Positions 7,095 through 7,565 of a stretch of DNA of 7,565 nt are shown piece by piece (position 1 is the first letter of the stretch; each line of letters begins with the position of its first letter). The notes under the pieces are model-generated. The model saw nothing but the letters and a program-made list of their open reading frames with translations, was not told the DNA's origin and searched no databases. This DNA comes from CAMBDR01 sp046597185 (GTDB taxonomy: Bacteria > Pseudomonadota > Gammaproteobacteria > Burkholderiales > Burkholderiaceae_D). Location: positions 1 to 7,565 of the forward strand of contig JBKJLF010000730.1 of NCBI GenBank assembly GCA_046597185.1. Reading direction: 5' to 3'. Both the position numbers and the translations under genes were made by a program.

Positions 7095-7406
7095 TCAATT
7101 GCCGCAAACTTGATCACGCAATTTGTCTAGCTCTGTTTCCCTTAGTCTATAACCAGTTTTTGTGATCAGTTCCGAAGCCAAATCGAGATGACCCAAAGCA
7201 TCGGGCTTGTTTGGCAAAACCTTTAGCTAGTTGGCTTTGTCCAATAATAGCCGGACAGCCTCAAGATGGTAGTCAACAAGGTGACATCGCATTCCGGTAG
7301 CAGAACTGCATTCAAAAACCGCCGCCAAGTCAATTTCAGCCGCATTAAACTGATACTTACTTCGGTAGTATTCTGCCCGTAGAAAAAGTCCATCGGGAAG
7401 ATAATC
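7095..7406 (-). pseudogene. C-terminal remnant of a TPR-type protein, with an in-frame stop
   Basis: Read on the minus strand from 7406 down to a TGA at 7095-7097, the frame encodes about 103 codons broken by one TAG at 7227-7229. The first part (LPDGLFLRAEYYR..., then GMRCHLVDYHLEAVRLLLD) is a helical TPR pattern. After the stop it continues in the same frame with HLDLASELITKTGYRLRE and ends at LRDQVCGN. The ELI..TGYRLRE signature resembles the end of TPR tails of large multidomain NTPase or signalling proteins, where TGYHRRD-type endings are common. Coding character on both sides of the stop shows a decayed gene. Its upstream part is absent: at 7407-7409 the frame meets another stop, where the sequence changes character. 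I cannot say which protein it came from. Confidence 0.65.
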
Positions 7407-7565
7407 CTAGATTCCTCAGTTGAAATTGGCAGTCCATAAGAATGTCTTCATTTTTCTCGTTTTCCCCATAGAATTTGATGCAAAATTGAGGTTTTAGCGG
7501 GTTTTTCACGAAATGGGGAGATCACCAAATGGGTGAGCCAAAAAGCAAGGTACACAAGATCGCCG
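7407..7565 (+). mobile_element. Probable left end of an insertion sequence, right end outside the window
   Basis: The TPR-like frame of the neighbouring remnant ends exactly at CTAG (7407-7410). Beyond it comes about 118 bp of AT-rich DNA and then a short reading frame with a strong ribosome binding site. IS5-group elements are known to insert at CTAR sites, so CTAG may be the target duplication. The matching inverted repeat and second target copy would lie beyond 7565, so the element is inferred and not shown. Confidence 0.4.
7529..7565 (+). CDS. Start of a possible transposase, 3' partial
   Basis: ATG 7529 is preceded by GGGGAG (7515-7520) with an 8-nt spacer, the second clear ribosome binding site in this window. 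Only 12 residues are visible: MGEPKSKVHKIA. A basic start ending in HKI or a similar motif resembles IS5-family transposases, which often continue NWxEYNxxLxxRG, but 12 residues cannot prove this. The position just inside a suspected element boundary supports the reading. It could equally be an unrelated small gene. Confidence 0.4.
   Translation, partial: MGEPKSKVHKIA

Noticed and set aside
7410..7528. Minus-strand frame of about 40 codons next to the TPR remnant
   Set aside because: It is in a different frame from the remnant, has no recognisable motif, and is better explained as the non-coding edge of an insertion sequence.

Overview
The window looks like a Gram-negative proteobacterial chromosome, most likely a beta-proteobacterium or a close gamma relative. 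This rests on a long FabH2-type ketosynthase like that of Pseudomonas, a Sec-exported M13 metallopeptidase, a MoeB-type adenylyltransferase, and a kinase/cyclase/ATPase fusion of the sort described in Burkholderia-like genomes. No rRNA, tRNA or CRISPR array is visible, so I do not name a genus.

Layout. (1) 1-2880, + strand: a large signalling protein whose 5' end is outside the window. It has a Ser/Thr kinase domain, a degenerate class III cyclase homology domain, a STAND/AAA-type ATPase and the first part of a TPR-like tail. The order matches the family called 'TOMM system kinase/cyclase fusion protein', which is found beside thiazole/oxazole-modified peptide clusters. The gene stops abruptly where its TPR tail should be starting. 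(2) 2907-4028, - strand: an apparently intact long FabH-type 3-oxoacyl-ACP synthase, convergent with the kinase and only 26 bp from it. (3) 4029-4170: a divergent intergenic region with a sigma70-like promoter toward the ketosynthase and two hairpins, one of them terminator-like and lying just upstream of the peptidase. (4) 4171-6213, + strand: an exported M13 (neprilysin/PepO-like) zinc peptidase with a complete active site, followed by a textbook terminator. (5) 6303-7061, + strand: a complete MoeB/ThiF-type E1-like enzyme. (6) 7062-7565: AT-richer, decayed DNA. On the - strand it holds the C-terminal remnant of a TPR-type protein, interrupted by a stop codon. The remnant breaks off at a CTAG site, beyond which the sequence looks like the left part of an insertion sequence whose transposase would begin at 7529 and run off the window.

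The three complete genes (ketosynthase, peptidase, MoeB) look like separately expressed housekeeping or accessory genes, not one operon. Both window edges carry broken parts of large multidomain regulatory proteins and a likely mobile element, so the conserved block appears to be flanked by rearranged accessory DNA. The best lead is the truncated kinase/cyclase/ATPase and what lies to its left, possibly a TOMM/RiPP cluster. I see no convincing wholly new system inside the window.
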